The notes under the pieces were generated by a model. The model had not been told where the DNA came from. It did no database searches and saw only the letters and a program-made list of their open reading frames with translations. Shown one piece after another: positions 23,560 to 36,400 of a DNA stretch of 64,000 bases. This DNA is from Anaspis maculata (taxonomy: Eukaryota; Arthropoda; Insecta; Coleoptera; Scraptiidae), in assembly GCA_949128115.1 (NCBI GenBank), contig OX421968.1, forward strand, positions 434,001 to 498,000, in the 5' to 3' direction. Position 1 is the first letter of the stretch. The number at the start of each line of letters is the position of its first letter. The position numbers and the translations under genes are program-made.

Positions 23560-26500
23560 AGTAGCTGCCAACTTCAAAAGTGGTTACCGATCGTTTTCAA
23601 AGTCACGTGGGTTGACGCCTTGAGTCACGTGGGTTGAAGCCTGGAGTCACGTGGGTTCAAACCTAAACTTTTTGGATAACAATTGTGTCTTTTTTTCTAT
23701 ATTTGTGTTCGTTTGTCAGATGTTGCGTTTGGGAAGAGTAGCTGCCAACTTCAAAAGTGGTTACCGATCGATTTCAAAGTCACGTGAGTTGGAGCCTGAT
23801 GTCACGTGGGTTGAAGCCAAAAGTCACGTGGGTTCAAACCTGAACTTTTTGGATACTAATTGTGTTTTTTCTTCTATATTTGTGTTCGTTCGTCTGATGT
23901 TGCGTTTGGAACAAGTAGCTGCCAACATCAAAAGTGGTGACCGATCGTTTTCAAAGTCACGTGGGTTGAAGCCTGAAGTCACGTGGGTTGAAGCCTGATG
24001 TCACGTGGGTTGAAGCCTGAAGTCACGTGGGTTGAAGCCTGAAGTCACGTGGGTTGGAGCCTAAAGTCACGTGGGTTAAAACCTGAACTTTTTGGATAAC
24101 AATTGTGTTTTTTCTTCCATATTTGTGTTCGTTCGTCAGATGTTGCGTTTGGAAAGAGTAGCTGCCAACTTCAAAAGTGGTTACCGATCGTTTTCAAAGT
24201 CACGTGGTTTGAAGCCTGAAGTCACGTGGGTTGAAGCCTGAGGTCACGTGGGTTGAAGCCAAAAGTCACGTGGGTTAAAACCTGAACTTTTTGGATACCA
24301 ATTGTGTCTTTTCTTCTATATTTGTGTTCGTTCGTCAGATGTTGCGTTTGGAAAGAGTAGCTGCCAACTTTAAAAGTGGTTACCGATCGTTTTCAAAGTC
24401 ACGTGGGTGGACGCCTGAAGTCACGTGGGTTGAAGCCTGAAGTCACGTGGGTTGAAGCCAAAAGTCACGTGGGTTGGAACCTGAACTTTTTGGATAACAA
24501 TTGTGTCTTTTCTTCTATATTTGTTTTCGTTCGTCAGATGTTGCGTTTAAAAAGAGTAGCTGCCAACTTCAAAAGTGGTGACCGATCGTTTTCAAAGTCA
24601 CGTGGGTGAAAGCCTGAAGTCACGTGGGTTGGAGCCTGGAGTCACGTGGGTTGGAACGTGAACTTTTTGGATAACAATTGTGTCTTTTCTCCTATTTTTG
24701 TGTTCGTTCGTCAGATGTTGCGTTTGGAACAAGTAGCTGCCAACTCCAAAAGTGGTGAACGAACGTTTTAAGTCACGTAGGTTGAAGCCTGAGGTCACGT
24801 GGATTGAAGCCCGAAGTCACGTGGGTTGGAGCCTGGAGTCACGTGGGTTCAAACCTGAACTTTTTGGATAACAATTGTGTCTTTTTTTCTATATTTGTGT
24901 TCGTTCGTCAGATGTTGCGTTTGGAAAGAGTAGCTGCCATTTTCAAAAGTGGTTACCGATCGTTTTCAAAGTCACGTGGGTTGAAGCCTGAAGTCACGTG
25001 GGTTAAAGCCAAAAGTCACGTGGGTTGAAACCTGAACTTTTTGAATAACAATTGTGTCTTTTCTTCTATATTTGTGTTCGTTCGACAGATGTTGCGTTTG
25101 GAAAGAGTAGCTGCCAACTTCAAAAGTGGTGACCGATCGTTTCCAAAGTCACGTGGGTTGAAGCCTGAAGTCACGTGGGTTGAAGCCTGCAGTCACGTGG
25201 GTTCAAACCTAAACTTTTTGGATAACAATTGTGTCTTTTTTTCTATATTTGTGTTCGTTTGTCAGATGTTGCGTTTGGAAAGAGTAGCTGCCAACTTCAA
25301 AAGTGGTTACCGATCGTTTTCAAATTCACGTGGGTTGAAGCCTGAAGTCACGTGGGTTGAAGCCTGATGTCACGTGGGTTGAAGCCTGAAGTCACGTGGG
25401 TTGAAGCCTGAAGTCACGTGGGTTGAAGCCTGAAGTCACGTGGGTTGAAGCCTAAAGTCACGTGGGTTGAAACCTGAACTTTTTGGATAACAATTGTGTT
25501 TTTTCTTCTATATTTGTGTTCGTTCGTCAGATGTTGCGTTTGGAACAAGTAGCTGCCAACATCAAAAGTGGTGACCGATCGTTTCCAAAGTCACGTGGGT
25601 TGAAGCCTGAAGTCACGTGGGTTGAAGCCTGGAGTCACGTGGGTTCAAACCTAAACTTTTTGGATAACAATTGTGTCTTTTTTTCTATATTTGTGTTCGT
25701 TCGTCAGATGTTGCGTTTGGAAAGAGTAGCTGCCAACTTCAAAAGTGGTTACCGATCGTTTTCAAAGTCACGTGGGTTGGAGCCTGAAGTCACGTGGGTT
25801 GGAGCCTGAGGTCACGTGGGTTGAAGCCAAAAGTCACGTGGGTTAAAACCTGAACTTTTTGGATACCAATTGTGTCTTTTCTTCTATATTTGTGTTCGTT
25901 CGTCAGATGTTGCGTTTGGAAAGAGAAGCTGCCAACTTCAAAAGTGGTTACCGATCGTTTTCAAAGTCACGTGGGTTGAAGCCTGAAGTCACGTGGGTTG
26001 AAGCCTGAGGTCACGTGGGTTGAAGCCAAAAATCACGTGGGTTAAAACCTGATTCTTTTGGATACCAATTGTGTCTTTTCTTCCATATTTGTGTTCGTTC
26101 GTCAGATGTTGCGTTTGGAAAGAGTAGCTGCCAACTTCAAAAGTGGTTACTGATCGTTTTCAAAGTCACTTGGGTTGACGCCTGAAGTCACGTGGGTTGA
26201 AGCCTGAAGTCACGTGGGTTGAAGCCAAGAGTCACGTGGGTTGAAACCTGAACTTTTTGGATAACAATTGTGTCTTTTCTTCTATATTTGTGTTCGTTCG
26301 TCAGATGTTGCGTTTGGAACAAGTAGCTGCCAACATCGAAAGTGGTGACCGATCGTTTTGAAAGTCACGTGGGTGAGAGCCTGAAGTCACGTGGGTTGGA
26401 GCCTGAAGGCACGTGGGTTGAAACCTGAACTTTTTGGATAACAATTGTGTCTTTTCTTCTATATTTGTGTTCGTTCGTCAGATGTTGCGTTTGGAAAGAG

Positions 26501-27478
26501 TAGCTGCCAACTTCAAAAGTGGTGACCGATCGTTTTCAAAGTCACGTGGGTTAAAGCCTGAAGTCACGTGGGTTGGAGCCTGGAGTCACGTGGGTTGGAG
26601 CGTGAACTTTTTGGATAACAATTGTGTCTTTTCTTCTATTTTTGTGTTCGTTCGTCAGATGTTGCGTTTGGAACAAGTAGCTGCCAACTCCAAAAGTGGT
26701 GAACGAACGTTTTGAGTCACGTGGGTTGAAGCCTGAGGTCACGTGGATCGAAGCCTGAAGTCACGTGGGTTGAAGCCAAAAGTCACGTGGGTTGAAACCT
26801 GAACTTTTTGGATAACAATTGAGTCCTTTCTTCTATATTTGTGTTCGTTCGTCAGATGTTGCGATTGGAAAGAGTAGCTGCCAACTTCAAAAGTGGTTAC
26901 CGATCGTTTTCAAAGTCACGTGAGTTGAAGCCTGAAGTCACGTGGGTTGAAGCCAAAAGTCACGTGGGTTAGAACCTGAACTTTTTGGATACCAATTGTG
27001 TCTTTTCTTCTATATTTGTGTTCGTTCGTCAGATGTTGCGTTTGGAAAGAGTAGCTGCCAACTTCAAAAGTGGTTACCGATCGTTTTCAAAGTCACGTGA
27101 GTTGAAGCCTGAGGTCACGTGGGTTGAAGCCAAAAGTCACGTGGGTTAAAACCTGAACTTTTTGGATACCAATTGTGTTTTTTCTTCTATATTTGTGTTC
27201 GTTCGTCTGATGTTGCGTTTGGAACAAGTAGCTGCCAACTTCAAAAGTGGTGACCGATCGTTTCCAAAGTCACGTGGGTTGAAGCCTGAAGTCACGTGGG
27301 TTGAAGCCAGAAGTCACGTGGGTTCAAACCTAAACTTTTTGGACAACAATTGTGTCTTTATTTCTATATTTGTGTTCGTTCGTCAGATGTTGCGTTTGGA
27401 AAGAGTAGCTGCCAACTTCAAAAGTGGTTACCGATCGTTTTCAAAGTCACGTGGGTTGAAGCCTGAAGTCACGTGGGT
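23560..27478 (+). repeat. 3.9-kb block duplicated at 41116-45034 (copy 1)
   Basis: At a constant offset of 17,556 bp this block matches about 41116-45034 in monomer lengths, box counts and rare variants. Examples are GGATACTAATTG, CGTTTAAAAAGAG, TTTGAATAACAATTG, GCCTGCAGTCACG, TCACTTGGGTTGACG and GAGTCCTTTCTTC. I see only scattered single-base differences, such as GGCACGTGGG near 26410 against GTCACGTGGG in copy 2, and GTTCGTTCG against GTTCTTTCG near 44203. The match ends near 27478 / 45034, where copy 1 continues GGAGCCTGAGG and copy 2 continues GAAGCCTGGAG. Confidence 0.88.
25324..25477 (+). repeat. Seven-copy 22-bp box tract, third example
   Basis: Seven boxes from 25324 to 25477 precede a core beginning at 25478. 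The first box is ATTCACG rather than AGTCACG, a G-to-T change that destroys the GTCACGTG context but keeps CACGTG. The same ATTCACG tract recurs at about 42.88-43.03 kb, as expected from the 17,556-bp-offset duplication. Confidence 0.92.
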
Positions 27479-30400
27479 TGGAGCCTGAGGTCACGTGGGT
27501 TGAAGCCAAAAGTCACGTGGGTTAAAACCTGAACTTTTTGGATGCCAATTGTGTCTTTTCTTCTATATTTGTGTTCGTTCGTCAGATGTTGCGTTTGGAA
27601 AAAGTAGCTGCCAACTTTAAAAGTGGTTACCGATCGTTTTCAAAGTCACGTGGGTGGACGCCTGAAGTCACGTGGGTTGAAGCCTGAAGTCACGTGGGTT
27701 GAAGCCAAAAGTCACGTGGGTTGGAACCTGAACTTTTTGGATAACAATTGGTCTTTTCTTCTATATTTGTGTTCGTTCGTCAGATGTTGCGTTTGGAAAG
27801 AGTAGCTGCCAACTTCAAAAGTGGTGACCGATCGTTTTCAAAGTCACGTGGGTGAAATCCTGAAGTCACGTGGGTTGGAGCCTAGAGTCACGTGGGTTGG
27901 AACGTGAACTTTTTGGATAACAATTGTGTCTTTTCTTCTATTTTTGTGTTCGTTCGTCAGATGTTGCGTTTGGAACAAGTAGCTGCCAACTCCAAAAGTG
28001 GTGAACGAACGTTTTAAGTCACGTGGGTTGAAGCCTGAGGTCACGTGGATTGAAGCCTGAAGTCACGTGGGTTAGAGCCAAAAGTCACGTGGGTTGAAAC
28101 CTGAACTTTTTGGATAACAATTGTGTCTTTTCTTCTATATTCGTGTTCGTTCGACAGATGTTGCGTTTGGAAAGAGTAGCTGCCAACTTCAAAAGTGGTT
28201 ACCGATCGTTTTCAAAGTCACGTGGGTTGAAGCCTGAAGTCACGTGGGTTGAAGCCAAAAGTCACGTGGGTTGAAACCTGAACTTTTTGGATAACAATTG
28301 TGTCTTTTCTTCTATATTCGTGTTCGTTCGACAGATGTTGCGTTTGGAAAGAGTAGCTGCCAACTTCAAAAGTGGTTACCGATCGTTTTCAAAGTCACGT
28401 GGGTTGAAGCCTGAAGTCACGTGGGTTAAAGCCAGAAGTCACGTGGGTTGAAACCTGAACTTTTTGGATAACAATTGTGTCTTTTCTTTTATATTTGTGT
28501 TCGTTCGACAGATGTTGCGTTTGGAAAGAGTAGCTGCCAACTTCAAAAGTGGTGACCGATCGTTTCCAAAGTCACGTGGGTTGAAGCCTGAAGTCACGTG
28601 GGTTGAAGCCTGGAGTTACGTGGGTTCTAACCTGAACTTTTTGGATAACAATTGTGTCTTTTTTTCTATATCTGTGTTCGTTTGTCAGATGTTGCGTTTG
28701 GAAAGAGTAGCTGCCAACTTCAAAAATGGTTACCGATCGTTTTCAATGTCACGTGGGTTGAAGCCTGAAGTCACGTGGGTTGAAGCCTGAGGTCACGTGG
28801 GTTGAAGCCAAAAGTCACGTGGGTTAAAACCTGATCTTTTTGGATACCAATTGTGTTTTTTCTTCTATATTTGTGTTCGTTCGTCTGATGTTGCGTTTGG
28901 AACAAGTAGCTGCCAACATCAAAAGTGGTGACCGATCGTTTTCAAAGTCACGTGGGTTGAAGCCTGAAGTCACGTGAGTTGAAGCCTGAAGTCACGTGGG
29001 TTGAAGCCTGAAGTCACGTAGGATGAAGGCTAAAGTCACGTGGGTTCAAACCTAAACTTTTTGGATAACAATTGTGTCTTTTTTTCTATATTTGTGTTCG
29101 TTCGTCAGATGTTGCGTTTGGAAAGAGTAGCTGCCAACTTCAAAAGTGGTTACCGATCGTTTTCAAAGTCACGTGGGTTGAAGCCTGAAGTTACGTGGGT
29201 TGGAGCCTGAGGTCACGTGGGTTGAAGCCAGAAGTCACGTGGGTTAAAACCTGAACTTTTTGGATACCAATTGTGTCTTTTCTTCTATATTTGTGTTCGT
29301 TCGTCAGATGTTGCGTTTGGAAAGAGTAGCTGCCAACTTCAAAAGTGGTTACCGATCGTTTTCAAAGTCACGTGGGTTGACGCCTTAAGTCACGTGGGTT
29401 GAAGCCTGGAGTCACGTGGGTTCAAACCTAAACTTTTTGGATACCAATTGTGTCTTTTTTTCTATATTTGTGTTCGTTTGTCAGATGTTGCGTTTGGGAA
29501 GAGTAGCTGCCAACTTCAAAAGTGGTTACCGATCGTTTTCAAAGTCACGTGAGTTGGAGCCTGATGTCACGTGGGTTGAAGCCAAAAGTCACGTGGGTTA
29601 AAACCTGAACTTTTTGGATACCAATTGTGTTTTTTCTTCTATATTTGTGTTCGTTCGTCTGATGTTGCGTTCGGAACAAGTAGCTGCCAACATCAAAAGT
29701 GGTGACCGATCGTTTTCAAAGTCACGTGGGTTGAAGCCTGAAGTCACGTGGGTTGAAGCCTGATGTCACGTGGGTTGAAGCCTGAAGTCACGTGGGTTGA
29801 AGCCTGAAGTCACGTGGGTTGGAGCCTAAAGTCACGTGGGTTAAAACCTGAACTTTTTGGATAACAATTGTGTTTTTTCTTCCATATTTGTGTTCGTTCG
29901 TCAGATGTTGCGTTTGGAAAGAGTAGCTGCCAACTTCAAAAGTGGTTACCGATCGTTTTCAAAGTCACGTGGGTTGAAGCCTGAAGTCACGTGGGTTGAA
30001 GCCTGAGGTCACGTGGGTTGAAGCCAAAAGTCACGTGGGTTAAAACCTGAACTTTTTGGATACCAATTGTGTCTTTTCTTCTATATTTGTGTTCGTTCGT
30101 CAGATGTTGCGTTTGGAAAGAGTAGCTGCCAACTTTAAAAGTGGTTACCGATCGTTTTCAAAGTCACGTGAGTTGAAGCCTGAGGTCACGTGGGTTGAAG
30201 CCAAAAGTCACGTGGGTTAAAACCTGAACTTTTTGGATACCAATTGTGTTTTTTCTTCTATATTTGTGTTCGTTCGTCTGATGTTGCGTTTGGAACAAGT
30301 AGCTGCCAACTTCAAAAGTGGTGACCGATCGTTTCCAAAGTCACGTGGGTTGAAGCCTGAAGTCACGTGGGTTGAAGCCAGAAGTCACGTGGGTTCAAAC

Positions 30401-33400
30401 CTAAACTTTTTGGACAACAATTGTGTCTTTATTTCTATATTTGTGTTCGTTCGTCAGATGTTGCGTTTGGAAAGAGTAGCTGCCAACTTCAAAAGTGGTT
30501 ACCGATCGTTTTCAAAGTCACGTGGGTTGAAGCCTGAAGTCACGTGGGTTGGAGCCTGAGGTCACGTGGGTTGAAGCCAAAAGTCACGTGGGTTAAAACC
30601 TGAACTTTTTGGATGCCAATTGTGTCTTTTCTTCTATATTTGTGTTCGTTCGTCAGATGTTGCGTTTGGAAAAAGTAGCTGCCAACTTTAAAAGTGGTTA
30701 CCGATCGTTTTCAAAGTCACGTGGGTGGACGCCTGAAGTCACGTGGGTTGAAGCCTGAAGTCACGTGGGTTGAAGCCAAAAGTCACGTGGGTTGGAACCT
30801 GAACTTTTTGGATAACAATTGGTCTTTTCTTCTATATTTGTGTTCGTTCGTCAGATGTTGCGTTTGGAAAGAGTAGCTGCCAACTTCAAAAGTGGTGACC
30901 GATCGTTTTCAAAGTCACGTGGGTGAAATCCTGAAGTCACGTGGGTTGGAGCCTAGAGTCACGTGGGTTGGAACGTGAACTTTTTGGATAACAATTGTGT
31001 CTTTTCTTCTATTTTTGTGTTCGTTCGTCAGATGTTGCGTTTGGAACAAGTAGCTGCCAACTCCAAAAGTGGTGAACGAACGTTTTAAGTCACGTGGGTT
31101 GAAGCCTGAGGTCACGTGGATTGAAGCCTGAAGTCACGTGGGTTAGAGCCAAAAGTCACGTGGGTTGAAACCTGAACTTTTTGGATAACAATTGAGTCTT
31201 TTCTTCTATATTTGTGTTCGTTCGTCAGATGTTGCGTTTGGAACAAGTAGCTGCCAACATCAAAAGTGGTGACCGATCGTTTTGGAAGTCACGTGGGTGA
31301 AAGCCTGAAGTCACGTGGGTTTGAGCCTGGAGTCACGTGGGTTGGAACGTGAACTTTTTGGATAACAATTGTGTCTTTTCTTCTATTTTTGTGTTCGTTC
31401 GTCAGATGTTGCGTTTGGAACAAGTAGCTGCCAACTCCAAAAGTGTTGAACGAACGTTTTAAGTCACGTGGGTTGAAGCCTGAAGTCACGTGGGTTGAAG
31501 CCAAAAGTCACGTGGGTTGAAACCTGAACTTTTTGGATAACAATTGTGTCTTTTCTTCTATATTCGTGTTCGTTCGACAGATGTTGCGTTTGGAAAGAGT
31601 AGCTGCCAACTTCAAAAGTGGTTACCGATCGTTTTCAAAGTCACGTGGGTTGAAGCCTGAAGTCACGTGGGTTAAAGCCAGAAGTCACGTGGGTTGAAAC
31701 CTGAACTTTTTGGATAACAATTGTGTCTTTTCTTTTATATGTGTGTTCGTTCGACAGATGTTGCGTTTGGAAAGAGTAGCTGCCAACTTCAAAAGTGGTG
31801 ACCGATCGTTTCCAAAGTCACGTGGGTTGAAGCCTGAAGTCACGTGGGTTGAAGCCTGGAGTTACGTGGGTTCTAACCTGAACTTTTTGGATAACAATTG
31901 TGTCTTTTTTTCTATATCTGTGTTCGTTTGTCAGATGTTGCGTTTGGAAAGAGTAGCTGCCAACTTCAAAAATGGTTACCGATCGTTTTCAATGTCACGT
32001 GGGTTGAAGCCTGAAGTCACGTGGGTTGAAGCCTGAGGTCACGTGGGTTGAAGCCAAAAGTCACGTGGGTTAAAACCTGATCTTTTTGGATACCAATTGT
32101 GTTTTTTCTTCTATATTTGTGTTCGTTCGTCTGATGTTGCGTTTGGAACAAGTAGCTGCCAACATCAAAAGTGGTGACCGATCGTTTTCAAAGTCACGTG
32201 GGTTGAAGCCTGAAGTCACGTGAGTTGAAGCCTGAAGTCACGTGGGTTGAAGCCTGAAGTCACGTAGGATGAAGGCTAAAGTCACGTGGGTTCAAACCTA
32301 AACTTTTTGGATAACAATTGTGTCTTTTTTTCTATATTTGTGTTCGTTCGTCAGATGTTGCGTTTGGAAAGAGTAGCTGCCAACTTCAAAAGTGGTTACC
32401 GATCGTTTTCAAAGTCACGTGGGTTGAAGCCTGAAGTTACGTGGGTTGGAGCCTGAGGTCACGTGGGTTGAAGCCAGAAGTCACGTGGGTTAAAACCTGA
32501 ACTTTTTGGATACCAATTGTGTCTTTTCTTCTATATTTGTGTTCGTTCGTCAGATGTTGCGTTTGGAAAGAGTAGCTGCCAACTTCAAAAGTGGTTACCG
32601 ATCGTTTTCAAAGTCACGTGGGTTGAAGCCTGAAGTCACGTGGGTTGAAGCCTGAGGTCACGTGGGTTGAAGCCAAAAATCACGTGGGTTAAAACCTGAT
32701 TCTTTTGGATACCAATTGTGTCTTTTCTTCCATATTTGTGTTCGTTCGTCAGATGTTGCGTTTGGAAAGAGTAGCTGCCAACTTCAAAAGTGGTTACTGA
32801 TCGTTTTCAAAGTCACTTGGGTTGACGCCTGAAGTCACGTGGGTTGAAGCCTGAAGTCACGTGGGTTGAAGCCAAGAGTCACGTGGGTTGAAACCTGAAC
32901 TTTTTGGATAACAATTGTGTCTTTTCTTCTATATTTGTGTTCGTTCGTCAGATGTTGCGTTTGGAACAAGTAGCTGCCAACATCGAAAGTGGTGACCGAT
33001 CGTTTTGAAAGTCACGTGGGTGAGAGCCTGAAGTCACGTGGGTTGGAGCCTGAAGGCACGTGGGTTGAAACCTGAACTTTTTGGATAACAATTGTGTCTT
33101 TTCTTCTATATTTGTGTTCGTTCGTCAGATGTTGCGTTTGGAAAGAGTAGCTGCCAACTTCAAAAGTGGTGACCGATCGTTTTCAAAGTCACGTGGGTTA
33201 AAGCCTGAAGTCACGTGGGTTGGAGCCTGGAGTCACGTGGGTTGGAGCGTGAACTTTTTGGATAACAATTGTGTCTTTTCTTCTATTTTTGTGTTCGTTC
33301 GTCAGATGTTGCGTTTGGAACAAATAGCTGCCAACTCCAAAAGTGGTGAACGAACGTTTTGAGTCACGTGGGTTGAAGCCTGAGGTCACGTGGATCGAAG

Positions 33401-36400
33401 CCTGAAGTCACGTGGGTTGAAGCCAAAAGTCACGTGGGTTGAAACCTGAACTTTTTGGATAACAATTGAGTCCTTTCTTCTATATTTGTGTTCGTTCGTC
33501 AGATGTTGCGATTGGAAAGAGTAGCTGCCAACTTCAAAAGTGGTTACCGATCGTTTTCAAAGTCACGTGAGTTGAAGCCTGAAGTCACGTGGGTTGAAGC
33601 CAAAAGTCACGTGGGTTAGAACCTGAACTTTTTGGATACCAATTGTGTCTTTTCTTCTATATTTGTGTTCGTTCGTCAGATGTTGCGTTTGGAAAGAGTA
33701 GCTGCCAACTTCAAAAGTGGTTACCGATCGTTTTCAAAGTCACGTGAGTTGAAGCCTGAGGTCACGTGGGTTGAAGCCAAAAGTCACGTGGGTTAAAACC
33801 TGAACTTTTTGGATACCAATTGTGTTTTTTCTTCTATATTTGTGTTCGTTCGTCTGATGTTGCGTTTGGAACAAGTAGCTGCCAACTTCAAAAGTGGTGA
33901 CCGATCGTTTCCAAAGTCACGTGGGTTGAAGCCTGAAGTCACGTGGGTTGAAGCCAGAAGTCACGTGGGTTCAAACCTAAACTTTTTGGACAACAATTGT
34001 GTCTTTATTTCTATATTTGTGTTCGTTCGTCAGATGTTGCGTTTGGAAAGAGTAGCTGCCAACTTCAAAAGTGGTTACCGATCGTTTTCAAAGTCACGTG
34101 GGTTGAAGCCTGAAGTCACGTGGGTTGGAGCCTGAGGTCACGTGGGTTGAAGCCAAAAGTCACGTGGGTTAAAACCTGAACTTTTTGGATGCCAATTGTG
34201 TCTTTTCTTCTATATTTGTGTTCGTTCGTCAGATGTTGCGTTTGGAAAAAGTAGCTGCCAACTTTAAAAGTGGTTACCGATCGTTTTCAAAGTCACGTGG
34301 GTGGACGCCTGAAGTCACGTGGGTTGAAGCCTGAAGTCACGTGGGTTGAAGCCAAAAGTCACGTGGGTTGGAACCTGAACTTTTTGGATAACAATTGGTC
34401 TTTTCTTCTATATTTGTGTTCGTTCGTCAGATGTTGCGTTTGGAAAGAGTAGCTGCCAACTTCAAAAGTGGTGACCGATCGTTTTCAAAGTCACGTGGGT
34501 GAAATCCTGAAGTCACGTGGGTTGGAGCCTAGAGTCACGTGGGTTGGAACGTGAACTTTTTGGATAACAATTGTGTCTTTTCTTCTATTTTTGTGTTCGT
34601 TCGTCAGATGTTGCGTTTGGAACAAGTAGCTGCCAACTCCAAAAGTGGTGAACGAACGTTTTAAGTCACGTGGGTTGAAGCCTGAGGTCACGTGGATTGA
34701 AGCCTGAAGTCACGTGGGTTAGAGCCAAAAGTCACGTGGGTTGAAACCTGAACTTTTTGGATAACAATTGAGTCTTTTCTTCTATATTTGTGTTCGTTCG
34801 TCAGATGTTGCGTTTGGAACAAGTAGCTGCCAACATCAAAAGTGGTGACCGATCGTTTTGGAAGTCACGTGGGTGAAAGCCTGAAGTCACGTGGGTTTGA
34901 GCCTGGAGTCACGTGGGTTGGAACGTGAACTTTTTGGATAACAATTGTGTCTTTTCTTCTATTTTTGTGTTCGTTCGTCAGATGTTGCGTTTGGAACAAG
35001 TAGCTGCCAACTCCAAAAGTGTTGAACGAACGTTTTAAGTCACGTGGGTTGAAGCCTGAAGTCACGTGGGTTGAAGCCAAAAGTCACGTGGGTTGAAACC
35101 TGAACTTTTTGGATAACAATTGTGTCTTTTCTTCTATATTCGTGTTCGTTCGACAGATGTTGCGTTTGGAAAGAGTAGCTGCCAACTTCAAAAGTGGTTA
35201 CCGATCGTTTTCAAAGTCACGTGGGTTGAAGCCTGAAGTCACGTGGGTTAAAGCCAGAAGTCACGTGGGTTGAAACCTGAACTTTTTGGATAACAATTGT
35301 GTCTTTTCTTTTATATTTGTGTTCGTTCGACAGATGTTGCGTTTGGAAAGAGTAGCTGCCAACTTCAAAAGTGGTGACCGATCGTTTCCAAAGTCACGTG
35401 GGTTGAAGCCTGAAGTCACGTGGGTTGAAGCCTGGAGTTACGTGGGTTCTAACCTGAACTTTTTGGATAACAATTGTGTCTTTTTTTCTATATCTGTGTT
35501 CGTTTGTCAGATGTTGCGTTTGGAAAGAGTAGCTGCCAACTTCAAAAATGGTTACCGATCGTTTTCAATGTCACGTGGGTTGAAGCCTGAAGTCACGTGG
35601 GTTGAAGCCTGAGGTCACGTGGGTTGAAGCCAAAAGTCACGTGGGTTAAAACCTGATCTTTTTGGATACCAATTGTGTTTTTTCTTCTATATTTGTGTTC
35701 GTTCGTCTGATGTTGCGTTTGGAACAAGTAGCTGCCAACATCAAAAGTGGTGACCGATCGTTTTCAAAGTCACGTGGGTTGAAGCCTGAAGTCACGTGAG
35801 TTGAAGCCTGAAGTCACGTGGGTTGAAGCCTGAAGTCACGTAGGATGAAGGCTAAAGTCACGTGGGTTCAAACCTAAACTTTTTGGATAACAATTGTGTC
35901 TTTTTTTCTATATTTGTGTTCGTTCGTCAGATGTTGCGTTTGGAAAGAGTAGCTGCCAACTTCAAAAGTGGTTACCGATCGTTTTCAAAGTCACGTGGGT
36001 TGAAGCCTGAAGTTACGTGGGTTGGAGCCTGAGGTCACGTGGGTTGAAGCCAGAAGTCACGTGGGTTAAAACCTGAACTTTTTGGATACCAATTGTGTCC
36101 TTTCTTCTATATTTGTGTTCGTTCGTCAGATGTTGCGTTTGGAAAGAGTAGCTGCCAACTTCAAAAGTGGTTACCGATCGTTTTCAAAGTCACGTGGGTT
36201 GACGCCTTAAGTCACGTGGGTTGAAGCCTGGAGTCACGTGGGTTCAAACCTAAACTTTTTGGATACCAATTGTGTCTTTTTTTCTATATTTGTGTTCGTT
36301 TGTCAGATGTTGCGTTTGGGAAGAGTAGCTGCCAACTTCAAAAGTGGTTACCGATCGTTTTCAAAGTCACGTGAGTTGGAGCCTGATGTCACGTGGGTTG

